Assembly (NCBI GenBank): GCA_023399595.1
Contig: JAEWOR010000012.1
Span: 1 to 64,000 of the forward strand
Direction: 5' to 3'
DNA from: Bacteroidota bacterium
GTDB taxonomy: Bacteria > Bacteroidota > Bacteroidia > Flavobacteriales > Weeksellaceae
Length of the DNA stretch: 64,000 bases
Both the position numbers and the translations under genes were made by a program. The notes beneath the pieces are model-generated. The model had not been told where the DNA came from, ran no database searches, and saw only the letters and a list, made by a program, of their open reading frames with translations. This document shows, one piece after another, positions 7,607-15,573 of this stretch (the first letter of the stretch is position 1; every line of letters begins with the position of its first letter).

Positions 7607-9394
7607 ATGTGCGGAATTGCAGGTATCATAACCCCCCACGCGAGAAACTATTCTGAAGAAATTCAGAAAATGACCAATGCCATCGCCCATCGTGGGCCCG
7701 ATGCAGAACATCATGAGTTTTATGAAAATGCAATTTTAGGACACCGCAGACTTTCTATTATTGATCTTTCAGAAACGGGAAAACAACCTATGTTTTCAGC
7801 CTCTAAAAACGAATGTATCGTTTTGAATGGGGAAATTTATGGTTATCAGGATTTAAAAAAGAAATACTCCGATTATCCATATCGTGGAACTTCAGACACG
7901 GAACTTATTTTGGCGATGTACCAAGCTAAAGGAGAAAACCTCATCCACGAACTTCCAGGGATGTTTGCTTTTGCTATTTGGAACGACGAAAAGCAAGAAC
8001 TTTTCTGTGCTAGAGACCGTTTTGGTGAGAAACCCTTCTATTATGCTTTTGGGAAAAATGGAGCGTTTGTTTTTGCTTCAGAAATTAAAGCCCTTCTCGC
8101 AAGCGAACTCATAGAGCCTAAAGTAAGTCCAGAGGCTTTATATCATTTCCTTCAATACGGTTATGTAAGTGCTCATCAAAGTATTTATTCCAATATTTTC
8201 ACTCTTCCTCCCGCACATCAGTTGATTTGGAAAAATGGCGAAATTAAAGTTTCAAGATATTATAGTCTTCCGAAAAATGACCGTCAGATTTCTCTTTCTG
8301 AAGCCAAAGAAGAATTTAGCCACCTGCTGAAAAACGCAGTTGAAAAACAATTAATTGCCGATGTTGAAGTAGGTAGTTTTTTAAGTGGCGGACTAGATTC
8401 TTCCACCATCGTAGCTATGGTTAATGAATTTTTACCACGTCAAACCACTATTAGCTATGGATATTTTGGTGAGAATAGCGAACTGAAATTCGCTGAAGAA
8501 ATTGCACTAAAATACAACACCAATCACATCGAGATCCACGAAAACCGCGGCGACATCGCTAATGAATTACTCAAAGTTTCACCATTTTTTGATGAACCTT
8601 TTGCAGACATGAGTTACGTGCCACAATATAAAATTTGTCAGACGGCTGCAAGACATTTAAAGGTTGTTTTGGCAGGTGATGTAGGTGATGAATTATTTGG
8701 TGGTTACAGTTTTTACAGAACAGAAAATGAAATGAAAAACCATTTTTCCTATAATAATTTCGTAGCGAAATTTGGATTGAAAATGTATGGAAAGCTAAAG
8801 CAAACATCATTTATTACTCAACAAAACTTAAAATATAGTTCTATACTCGATTTTCATCAAAATCAAGTGAGGAACTTCTTTACCAAAGAGGAAATAAAAA
8901 AATTAGGAATTAATGAAACCTTCTCGCAATCTTATAGTTTTACACCCAATAACAATTCTTTAAACGACATAATGAGAGTGGATATGGAGAAATATGTCCC
9001 TGGAAATATGTTGGTGAAATCTGATCGTATGGCGATGGCCAACTCTCTGGAAGTGAGAACCCCTTTCTTGGATAAAGATTTTGCAGAATTTTGCATTCAG
9101 CTTCCTGATGATTTAAAAATAAACGATAGTCACGACAAAATTATCCTTCGCGAAGCGATGCAATCGTATTGGACAGACACCATAAAAAACCGCCACAAAC
9201 AAGGTTTTGGTTCTCCAATTTCGACTTGGTTTAAAGATGAAAACATGAAAAAACTCTCACAGGATTTATTGAAAAATCCAAATTCTGAGGTTTTTAAATT
9301 TATCAATTTTGATGCTGCTCAACAGTTTCTAGATGGCGATAAAAAAGAATGGAACCTTTTGCAACTGGCGCTGTGGGCAAAAAATTGGGGTTGA
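7607..9394 (+). CDS. asnB: Glutamine-hydrolysing asparagine synthase-like amidotransferase
   Basis: A two-domain class II glutamine amidotransferase. The mature N-terminus begins with the nucleophile Cys2 (MCGIAGI), followed by HRGPDAEHH and NGEIYGY (glutaminase domain, residues 1-180). The ATP-pyrophosphatase synthetase domain carries the P-loop SGGLDSS at 260-266 and AGDVGDELFGGY near 355. At 595 aa it is close to AsnB-type enzymes found in O-antigen loci. In this setting the acceptor is probably a sugar carboxylate (uronic acid turned into a uronamide) rather than aspartate; the locus also carries a nucleotide-sugar dehydrogenase at 14269. That substrate is inference from context. It could also be the housekeeping asparagine synthetase. 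Confidence 0.9.
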   Translation: MCGIAGIITPHARNYSEEIQKMTNAIAHRGPDAEHHEFYENAILGHRRLSIIDLSETGKQPMFSASKNECIVLNGEIYGYQDLKKKYSDYPYRGTSDTELILAMYQAKGENLIHELPGMFAFAIWNDEKQELFCARDRFGEKPFYYAFGKNGAFVFASEIKALLASELIEPKVSPEALYHFLQYGYVSAHQSIYSNIFTLPPAHQLIWKNGEIKVSRYYSLPKNDRQISLSEAKEEFSHLLKNAVEKQLIADVEVGSFLSGGLDSSTIVAMVNEFLPRQTTISYGYFGENSELKFAEEIALKYNTNHIEIHENRGDIANELLKVSPFFDEPFADMSYVPQYKICQTAARHLKVVLAGDVGDELFGGYSFYRTENEMKNHFSYNNFVAKFGLKMYGKLKQTSFITQQNLKYSSILDFHQNQVRNFFTKEEIKKLGINETFSQSYSFTPNNNSLNDIMRVDMEKYVPGNMLVKSDRMAMANSLEVRTPFLDKDFAEFCIQLPDDLKINDSHDKIILREAMQSYWTDTIKNRHKQGFGSPISTWFKDENMKKLSQDLLKNPNSEVFKFINFDAAQQFLDGDKKEWNLLQLALWAKNWG

Positions 9395-9436
9395 TTTTTT
9401 ATTTTCTTAATTTTAGAATCCGAATCCTCCGATCCG

Positions 9437-9469
9437 AATCCTTCAAGGATTTTAAATCCTTGAAGGATT
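9437..9469. repeat. REP-like 33-bp palindrome, copy 2 (upstream of RAYT)
   Basis: Arms 9437-9452 and 9454-9469 are exact inverse complements separated by a single T. The sequence is identical to copy 3 at 10128-10160 apart from the central base. It lies 29 nt upstream of the RAYT start and just after short GAATCC reiterations at 9417-9440. Confidence 0.9.
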
Positions 9470-9498
9470 GACGAAAGAATAAACTAAAACACAAAACC

Positions 9499-10107
9499 AT
9501 GGAAAAATTAAAGCTCGAACCTGGTTGCTATTACCACATCTACAACCGTGGAAATAATGGAGAGAATATTTTCTTCGAAGATGACAATTATGAGTTTTTC
9601 CTCAAAAGGTACGACCAATACATTTCACCAGTTTGTGATACCATTGCTTGGGTTTTATTGCGAAATCATTTCCATCTCTTAGTCTATGTAAAAACGGCCG
9701 AAGAAATACACAAAAATCAACTGACCTATCAAACAGTAGAAACTCCTACACGATTGGACGTACATTTACAATTTGGACATTTTTTCAATTCTTATGCAAA
9801 AGCGATTAATAAAAGATTCAACCGCACAGGAAGTCTTTTCGAGAAAAATTTTGAACGCAAAATGGTAACTAATATTTCTTATTTTCGAAAACTGATTTAT
9901 TATATCCATCATAATCCTGTGAAACATGGTTTTGTGGATCGTCTTGAAGAATATCCGTGGAGTTCTTATGGTAGTATAATTACTCATAAACCTACAAAAC
10001 TGAATCGGAAATTTGTTTTAGATATTTTTAATAATAAAGAAGAATTTGAATTATTTCACCATCAAAACCAGAAATTAAATGATATCGATGATTTAATAAT
10101 TGAATAA
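9499..10107 (+). CDS. REP-associated tyrosine transposase (RAYT), Y1_Tnp family
   Basis: A 202-aa single-strand DNA transposase of the IS200/RAYT (Y1, HUH) family. The HUH motif is H57-F-H59 (RNHFHLL). The catalytic tyrosine should lie in the helix ISYFRKLIYYIHHNP (127-140), followed by the family signature NPVKHGF and YPWSSYGS (152-159). RFNRTGSLFEKNF near 106-118 is also typical of RAYTs. Two identical 33-bp palindromes flank the gene 29 nt upstream and 20 nt downstream, the arrangement expected for a domesticated RAYT that acts on REP hairpins. The unit sits between the asnB-like gene and a GT2 gene, interrupting the glycan operon. The open frame appears intact. Confidence 0.92.
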   Translation: MEKLKLEPGCYYHIYNRGNNGENIFFEDDNYEFFLKRYDQYISPVCDTIAWVLLRNHFHLLVYVKTAEEIHKNQLTYQTVETPTRLDVHLQFGHFFNSYAKAINKRFNRTGSLFEKNFERKMVTNISYFRKLIYYIHHNPVKHGFVDRLEEYPWSSYGSIITHKPTKLNRKFVLDIFNNKEEFELFHHQNQKLNDIDDLIIE

Positions 10108-10127
10108 CAAAACTTAAAACCCAATCA

Positions 10128-10160
10128 AATCCTTCAAGGATTTAAAATCCTTGAAGGATT
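10128..10160. repeat. REP-like 33-bp palindrome, copy 3 (downstream of RAYT)
   Basis: Arms 10128-10143 and 10145-10160 are exact inverse complements around one A. It lies 20 nt after the RAYT stop and 13 nt before the next glycosyltransferase start. It may act as a transcription-attenuating hairpin as well as a RAYT substrate. Confidence 0.9.
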
Positions 10161-10173
10161 ATTTTCTCACAAA

Positions 10174-11106
10174 ATGAAAATATCCGTCATCATTCCCGTT
10201 TACAATGCTGCGCTTTTTCTTGAAAAAGCGGTTCATTCTGCGTTAGCTTTGGAAGAAGTAAAAGAAGTTTTATTAATTGAAGATGCCTCTTCGGACGACT
10301 CGTTAGCGGTTTGCAAAAAGCTGATTTCAGAAAATCCTCAAATAAAATTATTTCAACATTCCGACAAAGGAAATCATGGAGCTGGAGCATCTCGGAATCT
10401 TGGTTTAGAAAAAGCCACTCAAGATTTTATAGCTTTTCTAGATGCTGATGATTATTATCTTCCTAACCGGTTTGATGCTGAGGAAGAACTCTTTAAAAAC
10501 GAAAAAATAGAGGGCGTTTTTAATGCCATTGGAACTGAATTTCTCACCGAAAAAGGAAAAGAAGAATTTCAGGAAAAATTTAAATCGGGAAATTTAACCA
10601 CAGTAAAACATCATGCTAAAGGAGAAGAAGTTTTCTATGGTTTATTGGGATTGAATAAAGATTTTGGAACATTTTTCCATTTGAATGGATTAACCATAAG
10701 GAAGGAAAGTATTAATAAAAACCATCTGAAATTCAATGAAAAACTTCGTGTTCATCAAGATTCAGATTTTATAATCAAACTGGCCTATTCGTGTTATTTA
10801 AAATCGGGAAATATTTCGGAAGCTGTAGCCATAAGGGGAGTTCATGACGATAACAGAATTACCAAAATAAAACTGTATTCCGAAAAATACAATCAAAGAC
10901 AGGCTTTACTTTGGGATTCCATTTACCAATGGTCCAAGGATAAAGACATCAAAAAAGACTTTAAAGCCCATATTTACTTCAACAAAAAAGCGTATGATTT
11001 ATCATTAAAAAAAGGAATTTCAAAGTATTTTTCTTTATTTTTAACAGCACTAACACAACCCAAAATACTGAAAACAAGATACCGTTTCACATATTTAAAA
11101 AAATAA
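10174..11106 (+). CDS. Glycosyltransferase family 2 (paralogue A)
   Basis: A GT2 enzyme opening with ISVIIPVYNAALFLEKAVHSAL, then EDASSDDSL near 37 for the nucleotide and FLDADDYYLPNRF near 89 with an intact DXD. HQDSDFIIKLA near 197 is the likely catalytic-base segment, followed by RGVHDDNRIT. It is clearly paralogous to the next gene (shared start, FLDADDY, HGAGASRNLG, GVHxxNRI), so the pair arose by duplication. It lies 13 nt after the RAYT palindrome. Length 310 aa is normal. The donor sugar is unknown. Confidence 0.9.
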   Translation: MKISVIIPVYNAALFLEKAVHSALALEEVKEVLLIEDASSDDSLAVCKKLISENPQIKLFQHSDKGNHGAGASRNLGLEKATQDFIAFLDADDYYLPNRFDAEEELFKNEKIEGVFNAIGTEFLTEKGKEEFQEKFKSGNLTTVKHHAKGEEVFYGLLGLNKDFGTFFHLNGLTIRKESINKNHLKFNEKLRVHQDSDFIIKLAYSCYLKSGNISEAVAIRGVHDDNRITKIKLYSEKYNQRQALLWDSIYQWSKDKDIKKDFKAHIYFNKKAYDLSLKKGISKYFSLFLTALTQPKILKTRYRFTYLKK

Positions 11107-11136
11107 ACCATTCTTACATAAGAATCAACACAAAAC

Positions 11137-12063
11137 ATGAAAATCTCCGTCATCATTCCCGTTTACAATGCCGAAAAATATGTCGCTCAAGCCGTAGAAT
11201 CTGCTTTGCAGTTTGAAGAAGTGTATGAAGTGATTTTAGTGGAAGACCAATCTCCAGATAATGCTTTAGAAATCTGCAAAACCTTAACCGAAAAATACAG
11301 TCGAGTAAAACTTTTTCAGCATCCCGACAAGAAAAATCATGGTGCGGGAGCATCTAGAAACCTAGGAATGAAAATGTCTTCAGGAGAGTTTATTGCGTTT
11401 TTAGATGCTGATGACTATTTCCTGCCCAATAGATTTGATGCAGAGAAGGAGCTTTTCAAAAACAGTGATGTAGAAGGGGTTTACGGCGCCATTGGTGTTC
11501 ATTACTGGAGCAAAAAAGCCAAAGAACAGTTCTATCCTATTTATCAAGAAAAACTCACCACGGTGTACAAAAAACACGCTCCTGAAGATGTTTTCCCGGG
11601 ATTATTAGGAATGCGTGGTAGCTTTGGATTGTTTAGTGTAGATGGATTAACCATCAGAAAATCAGCGTTGGAGAAAATGGATGCTTTAATGAAAACGGAT
11701 CTCAAATTGCATCAGGACACCGATTTCCTAATGCGACTTGCCTTTTACACCCACCTTTATCCAGGAATTTTAGACAAAGCAGTAGCCATGCGTGGCGTTC
11801 ATGAAAACAATAGAATTTCACAAGTGGATTCAAAAAAAGTAAATCCTGCCACCACACGTATTTTACTGTGGAATCACCTTAAAAAATGGGCCGAAAAAGA
11901 ACCTAAAATACCTAAGGCTGAGCTTTTGCACATCACCCGACTACAACGCAGTTGGGAAATAGCCAACGCTCCTTTCCTAAAAAAATGGGGCATGATTTTT
12001 AAATATCTGATTTTAGATTATAAAAGTATAAGATCGGGATTGTATAATATTAACTTTAGATAA
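11137..12063 (+). CDS. Glycosyltransferase family 2 (paralogue B)
   Basis: The partner of the preceding gene, with the same N-terminus (MKISVIIPVYNA), HGAGASRNLG near 68 and the DXD site FLDADDYFLPNRF near 88. HQDTDFLMRLAF near 198 and MRGVHENNRIS near 223 match paralogue A at the same positions. The two genes start with nearly identical DNA over about 25 bases, while the C-terminal 70 residues differ, suggesting different acceptors. The stop is only 3 nt from the stop of the convergent ketoacyl synthase gene, with no recognisable terminator between them. Confidence 0.9.
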   Translation: MKISVIIPVYNAEKYVAQAVESALQFEEVYEVILVEDQSPDNALEICKTLTEKYSRVKLFQHPDKKNHGAGASRNLGMKMSSGEFIAFLDADDYFLPNRFDAEKELFKNSDVEGVYGAIGVHYWSKKAKEQFYPIYQEKLTTVYKKHAPEDVFPGLLGMRGSFGLFSVDGLTIRKSALEKMDALMKTDLKLHQDTDFLMRLAFYTHLYPGILDKAVAMRGVHENNRISQVDSKKVNPATTRILLWNHLKKWAEKEPKIPKAELLHITRLQRSWEIANAPFLKKWGMIFKYLILDYKSIRSGLYNINFR

Positions 12064-12066
12064 TAG

Positions 12067-13038
12067 CTAATCTTTTCGTTGTTCTAAACAAACCGCCCCC
12101 CAAGAATAGCCTACCCCAAAACCTACGAGCATTACTTTATCATTTTGTTGCTCAAAAACAGTCTTAAATGCAATCGGGATTGTTGATGAAACGGTGTTGC
12201 CATAATTCTCCATTTCTATTAAGAATTTTTCTTTCGGAATACCAATCTTTTTTCTCAAAAAATTGAGCATAAAAGTATTAGCTTGATGAAAAATAAACTG
12301 GTCAATTTCCTCCAATTGAAGTTGATTTAATAGTAAATTATCATTGAGAAGCCCAGGAATATTCTTCGCAGTAAAATTGAAAATCTCCTTACCATTCATG
12401 TATAAAAAATTATCGAAATCTTCCGTATTTTGTGTATTTGGATATCGAGAGCCTCCATTTTTGACAATTAAATTTTCAGCCCCACTTCCGTCTGATCCCA
12501 AAGAAAATTTGCCTATTTTATACAACCCTTTATTTGAAATCAAAGTAGCCGTTGCAGCATCTCCAAACAAACTAATATTTCCTTTATCACTTTCGTGTAA
12601 ATATTTGGAATAGGTTTCTGCAGTTACTAAAATTACATTTTTAAAATTCCCAGAAGAAACCAATGCATCGGCTAATGAAATTCCATAAATATATCCTGAA
12701 CACCCTTGGTTAATATCTATGGCTCCACAATTTTTGTGAAGTCCTACTCTATGCTGAACCAAACAAGCGGTTGTAGGCAAAAAATAATCTGGACTTTGTG
12801 TACATATAATAAGATAATCTATTGTAGATTTATCAATATTGTATTCTTTCAATAAGTTGTTGATAGCTTTTACAGCGATATCAGACACAAATTCGTTTTC
12901 ATTTGTAATGCGTCTTTTTTTTATTCCTATTTTCTGAAAAATTTGCTCTGAATTCCAGTCAGGAAATCTTTGTGAAATCTCATCATTGCTGATAAAACCC
13001 TCTGGAATATAAGTGGATATGTGCTGAATGAAAGCCAT
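12067..13038 (-). CDS. 3-oxoacyl-ACP synthase III-like (KAS III) enzyme
   Basis: A thiolase-fold condensing enzyme of the FabH family, joining an acyl-CoA or acyl group to an ACP-bound malonyl unit. The catalytic triad is readable: Cys113 in NQGCSGY, His251 in FIFHQAN and Asn281 in NYGNTVSS. The glycine-rich C-terminus GFGVGYSWGAVCL is typical. At 323 aa it has standard length. It is directly followed upstream (3 nt) by its own small acyl carrier protein gene, and both lie within the glycan locus on the opposite strand. This suggests a dedicated acyl group for the glycan or a related lipid, rather than bulk fatty acid synthesis, where FabH sits with plsX and rpmF. The substrate is not determinable. 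Confidence 0.9.
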   Translation of the reverse strand: MAFIQHISTYIPEGFISNDEISQRFPDWNSEQIFQKIGIKKRRITNENEFVSDIAVKAINNLLKEYNIDKSTIDYLIICTQSPDYFLPTTACLVQHRVGLHKNCGAIDINQGCSGYIYGISLADALVSSGNFKNVILVTAETYSKYLHESDKGNISLFGDAATATLISNKGLYKIGKFSLGSDGSGAENLIVKNGGSRYPNTQNTEDFDNFLYMNGKEIFNFTAKNIPGLLNDNLLLNQLQLEEIDQFIFHQANTFMLNFLRKKIGIPKEKFLIEMENYGNTVSSTIPIAFKTVFEQQNDKVMLVGFGVGYSWGAVCLEQRKD

Positions 13039-13041
13039 TTG

Positions 13042-13269
13042 CTAAGAAGCTACAAAGTTGTAAAGCTCTTGAATACTATTATATTTTTCAAAGTCTTCCA
13101 CTTCGAGAATTTTACCGTAATCACTCTCAATCATCACCATCATCGCCATTGCTGTAAGAGAATCCCAATATTCTGCATTTATAAAATCAGTTTCAGGGAA
13201 AACATCAACCTCTGTAGTTTCTAACTCGTCTTTAAACTTTGTTATAAATTGTGCAATATTTGATTCCAT
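13042..13269 (-). CDS. Acyl carrier protein, dedicated
   Basis: A 75-aa acyl carrier protein. The phosphopantetheine attachment serine is Ser37 in YWDSLTAMAM, matching the DSL consensus, and the C-terminal helix ends IQELYNFVAS as in ACPs. ATG at 13269 was chosen because the upstream extension to 13296 would add a lysine/phenylalanine-rich leader with no ACP counterpart. It is transcribed 3 nt ahead of the KAS III gene, so the two form a minimal acyl-assembly pair. Sequence is quite unlike a housekeeping AcpP (no DSLDTVEL), supporting a specialised role. Confidence 0.85.
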   Translation of the reverse strand: MESNIAQFITKFKDELETTEVDVFPETDFINAEYWDSLTAMAMMVMIESDYGKILEVEDFEKYNSIQELYNFVAS

Positions 13270-13418
13270 AAATATATTTTTTTTAAAAAATATCAATTAT
13301 AATTCCAATTTACTTAAAAAAATGTTTACTAATAGACTTTTTAAACAAATTATTTTTAAAAAACGTACTCAAAAAGCATCAAAACACAGGAAATCAACCT
13401 CTTAAAAAAACAACAGAA

Positions 13419-14189
13419 TTATTTAATGAATATGCCAATAAACTTCCCTTCAAAAGAAATTACAGTAGGCGAAATATTTTTCTTTGTACAAAAATCCTGG
13501 AATGCAGAATTGTCATTGATGTCATCACTAATGAAAACCCCACCTTTTCTAAGATTTTTATACAATTCTTCATAAGCCCACATCATTCCGTTATATGCTT
13601 TATCTGAATCGTAGTGAACTACATCTACTCCTGTTACTTCGCCGAAAATTTTCGGTAAAGACTCTCTATCTGCAAAACGATAAAGCTTCCAATTCTTTTT
13701 CAAATCTTCTGGAACTACATAACCTACATACTGATCTCCATTCTGTCCCAAATAAGGCATATCTGAACTGTAAAGTGTTCCGTTTCTTTTCTTCAAAGAA
13801 ATTAAAGCCGCCAAAGAAGACCATCCGTAAGCAACACCAGTTTCTACAACCGATTTTGCTTGAGTAAATTCACAAGCGTAATAAATAAGCTCCATAGCAC
13901 CGGGACCACCCATTTTTATGGGACAAGAATCTTGACGACGCTCTGCGGTATAAAAAACATCAGAAAAAAGTTGTTGAAATTTCACAGGTGAAATTCCAAA
14001 AAATTGCTGAATAGCTTGCTCTTGAGAAATGGCTAAAGAAGCTGCCCATTCATTGGTTTTCTCTTTCCCTTTGGTCGCATTTCCTCTAGCAATAGTATTT
14101 TTAATTATTTTCCTACCCAGCTCAGGATATAGATCTGGTCTTTTGAGGTAGGCAAAAAATGTTGTGGTAATTCTTTTTAATTCGCTCAC
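13419..14189 (-). CDS. Class I SAM-dependent methyltransferase
   Basis: A 256-aa methyltransferase of the Methyltransf_24/macrocin-O-methyltransferase-like type. Motif I is VVETGVAYGWSSLAAL near residue 117, with the SAM-binding acidic strand at LYSSDMPYLG near 138. VDVVHYDSDKAYNGMMWAYEEL near 190 and GGVFISDDIND near 217 form the metal/catalytic region seen in that family. It is divergently oriented to the sugar dehydrogenase gene and transcribed toward the ACP/KAS III pair, 123 nt away. It may methylate the same glycan or acyl product. Precise substrate unknown. Confidence 0.85.
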   Translation of the reverse strand: MSELKRITTTFFAYLKRPDLYPELGRKIIKNTIARGNATKGKEKTNEWAASLAISQEQAIQQFFGISPVKFQQLFSDVFYTAERRQDSCPIKMGGPGAMELIYYACEFTQAKSVVETGVAYGWSSLAALISLKKRNGTLYSSDMPYLGQNGDQYVGYVVPEDLKKNWKLYRFADRESLPKIFGEVTGVDVVHYDSDKAYNGMMWAYEELYKNLRKGGVFISDDINDNSAFQDFCTKKNISPTVISFEGKFIGIFIK

Positions 14190-14240
14190 AGTGTCTTGTT
14201 TTATTGGTCAAAAATATGGATTTTAAACGTATTTTTAAAT

Positions 14241-14248
14241 TATATTTG
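14241..14248 (+). promoter_or_regulatory. Bacteroidota -7 element before the sugar dehydrogenase
   Basis: TATATTTG matches TAnnTTTG exactly, 20 nt before the ATG at 14269, in the intergenic space between divergent genes. No convincing -33 TTG lies at 17-23 nt upstream. It marks a likely second transcription start inside the glycan locus. Confidence 0.5.
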
Positions 14249-14268
14249 CAAATAATCAAAAAACCAAG

Positions 14269-15570
14269 ATGAATTTAAACTCTACAAAAATTGCCGTAAT
14301 TGGACAAGGCTATGTTGGCTTACCTTTAAGTTTAGAATTTGCTAAGCACTTCCCTACGGTAGGTTTTGATATTTCTTCGGAGAGAATTCAAGATTTAAAA
14401 AATGCTCAAGATCATACCAAAGAATCCACTTCAGAAGAAATTAAAAAAAATTTAAAAGCCCATAATAATCTAAGTTCTAACGGCTTTTACCCAACTGAAA
14501 TTGTAGATGACATTAAGAATTGTAATGTATTTATTGTTACTGTTCCTACCCCAATCGACGATTCTAAAAAACCCGATTTAACACCACTAATAAAAGCTAG
14601 TGAAACAATAGGAAAACTATTGAAAAAAAATGATGTAGTTATTTATGAATCTACTACTTTCCCTGGTTGTACAGAGGAAATTTGCATACCAATATTAGAA
14701 AAATACTCTCAATTAATATTTAATCAAGATTTTTTTGCAGGTTACTCACCAGAAAGAATAAACCCAGGGGATAAAATCAACACTTTAGTCACCATAAAAA
14801 AAGTTACCTCTGGATCAACATCAGAAGCTGCAGAGTTTGTAGATCAGCTATACAGTACAATTATAAAAGCCGGAACGTTTAAAGCATCGTCCATAAAAGT
14901 TGCAGAAGCTTCAAAAGCCATTGAAAACGCACAAAGGGATGTCAACATATCATTTATTAATGAACTTGCAATTATCTTTGATAAAATTGGTATTGATACC
15001 AACGAAGTATTAGAAGCTGCTTCTACAAAATGGAACTTCCTTAATTATAAGCCAGGTCTTGTAGGTGGGCATTGCATAGGTGTAGATCCTTATTATTTAG
15101 CTTACAAAGCAGAAAAAGTGGGCTACATTCCCAATGTAATTCTTTCTGGACGTCGTGTTAACGACAATATGGGAAGTTTTATCGCCAATAAAGTAGTGAA
15201 ATTAATGATAAGTAAAGGCATTCTTATTAAAAATTCTAAAACTCTAATCCTTGGTGTTACTTTTAAAGAGAACTGTCCTGATACAAGAAACACCAAAGTA
15301 GTAGATATTCATCGAGAAATTTCTGATTTTGGAAGCAATGTCACTATTTATGATCCATGGGCAAATCCCGAAGAAATAAAAAAAGAGTATAACATTATCT
15401 CTACAAATGATTATGCATCAATTAAAGACATAAAATTTAACGCAATTATTCTGGCCGTTGCACATCAAGATTTTAAAGAGCTAGATATCACAACTCTAAA
15501 AGCCGAAAATGGTGTAGTCTATGACTGTAAAGGAATTTTAGATACCAAATTAGTTGATTCAAGATTATAA
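14269..15570 (+). CDS. Nucleotide-sugar 6-dehydrogenase (UDP-HexNAc dehydrogenase type)
   Basis: This oxidises C6 of a UDP-linked hexose or N-acetylhexosamine to a uronic acid using two NAD+. The N-terminal Rossmann motif is IAVIGQGYVGLPLSLEFA; the central domain shows EAAKAIENAQRDVNISFINE-type helix residues near 222-240; the catalytic cysteine is in VGGHCIGVDPYYLAYKAE near 267. The C-terminal domain has LGVTFKENCPDTRNTKV. It most resembles TviB/VipA/WbpO-type UDP-GlcNAc or UDP-GalNAc dehydrogenases (433 aa). With the asnB-like gene at 7607 it could provide amidated hexosaminuronic acid. Exact sugar is not established. Confidence 0.92.
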   Translation: MNLNSTKIAVIGQGYVGLPLSLEFAKHFPTVGFDISSERIQDLKNAQDHTKESTSEEIKKNLKAHNNLSSNGFYPTEIVDDIKNCNVFIVTVPTPIDDSKKPDLTPLIKASETIGKLLKKNDVVIYESTTFPGCTEEICIPILEKYSQLIFNQDFFAGYSPERINPGDKINTLVTIKKVTSGSTSEAAEFVDQLYSTIIKAGTFKASSIKVAEASKAIENAQRDVNISFINELAIIFDKIGIDTNEVLEAASTKWNFLNYKPGLVGGHCIGVDPYYLAYKAEKVGYIPNVILSGRRVNDNMGSFIANKVVKLMISKGILIKNSKTLILGVTFKENCPDTRNTKVVDIHREISDFGSNVTIYDPWANPEEIKKEYNIISTNDYASIKDIKFNAIILAVAHQDFKELDITTLKAENGVVYDCKGILDTKLVDSRL

Positions 15571-15573
15571 TTC

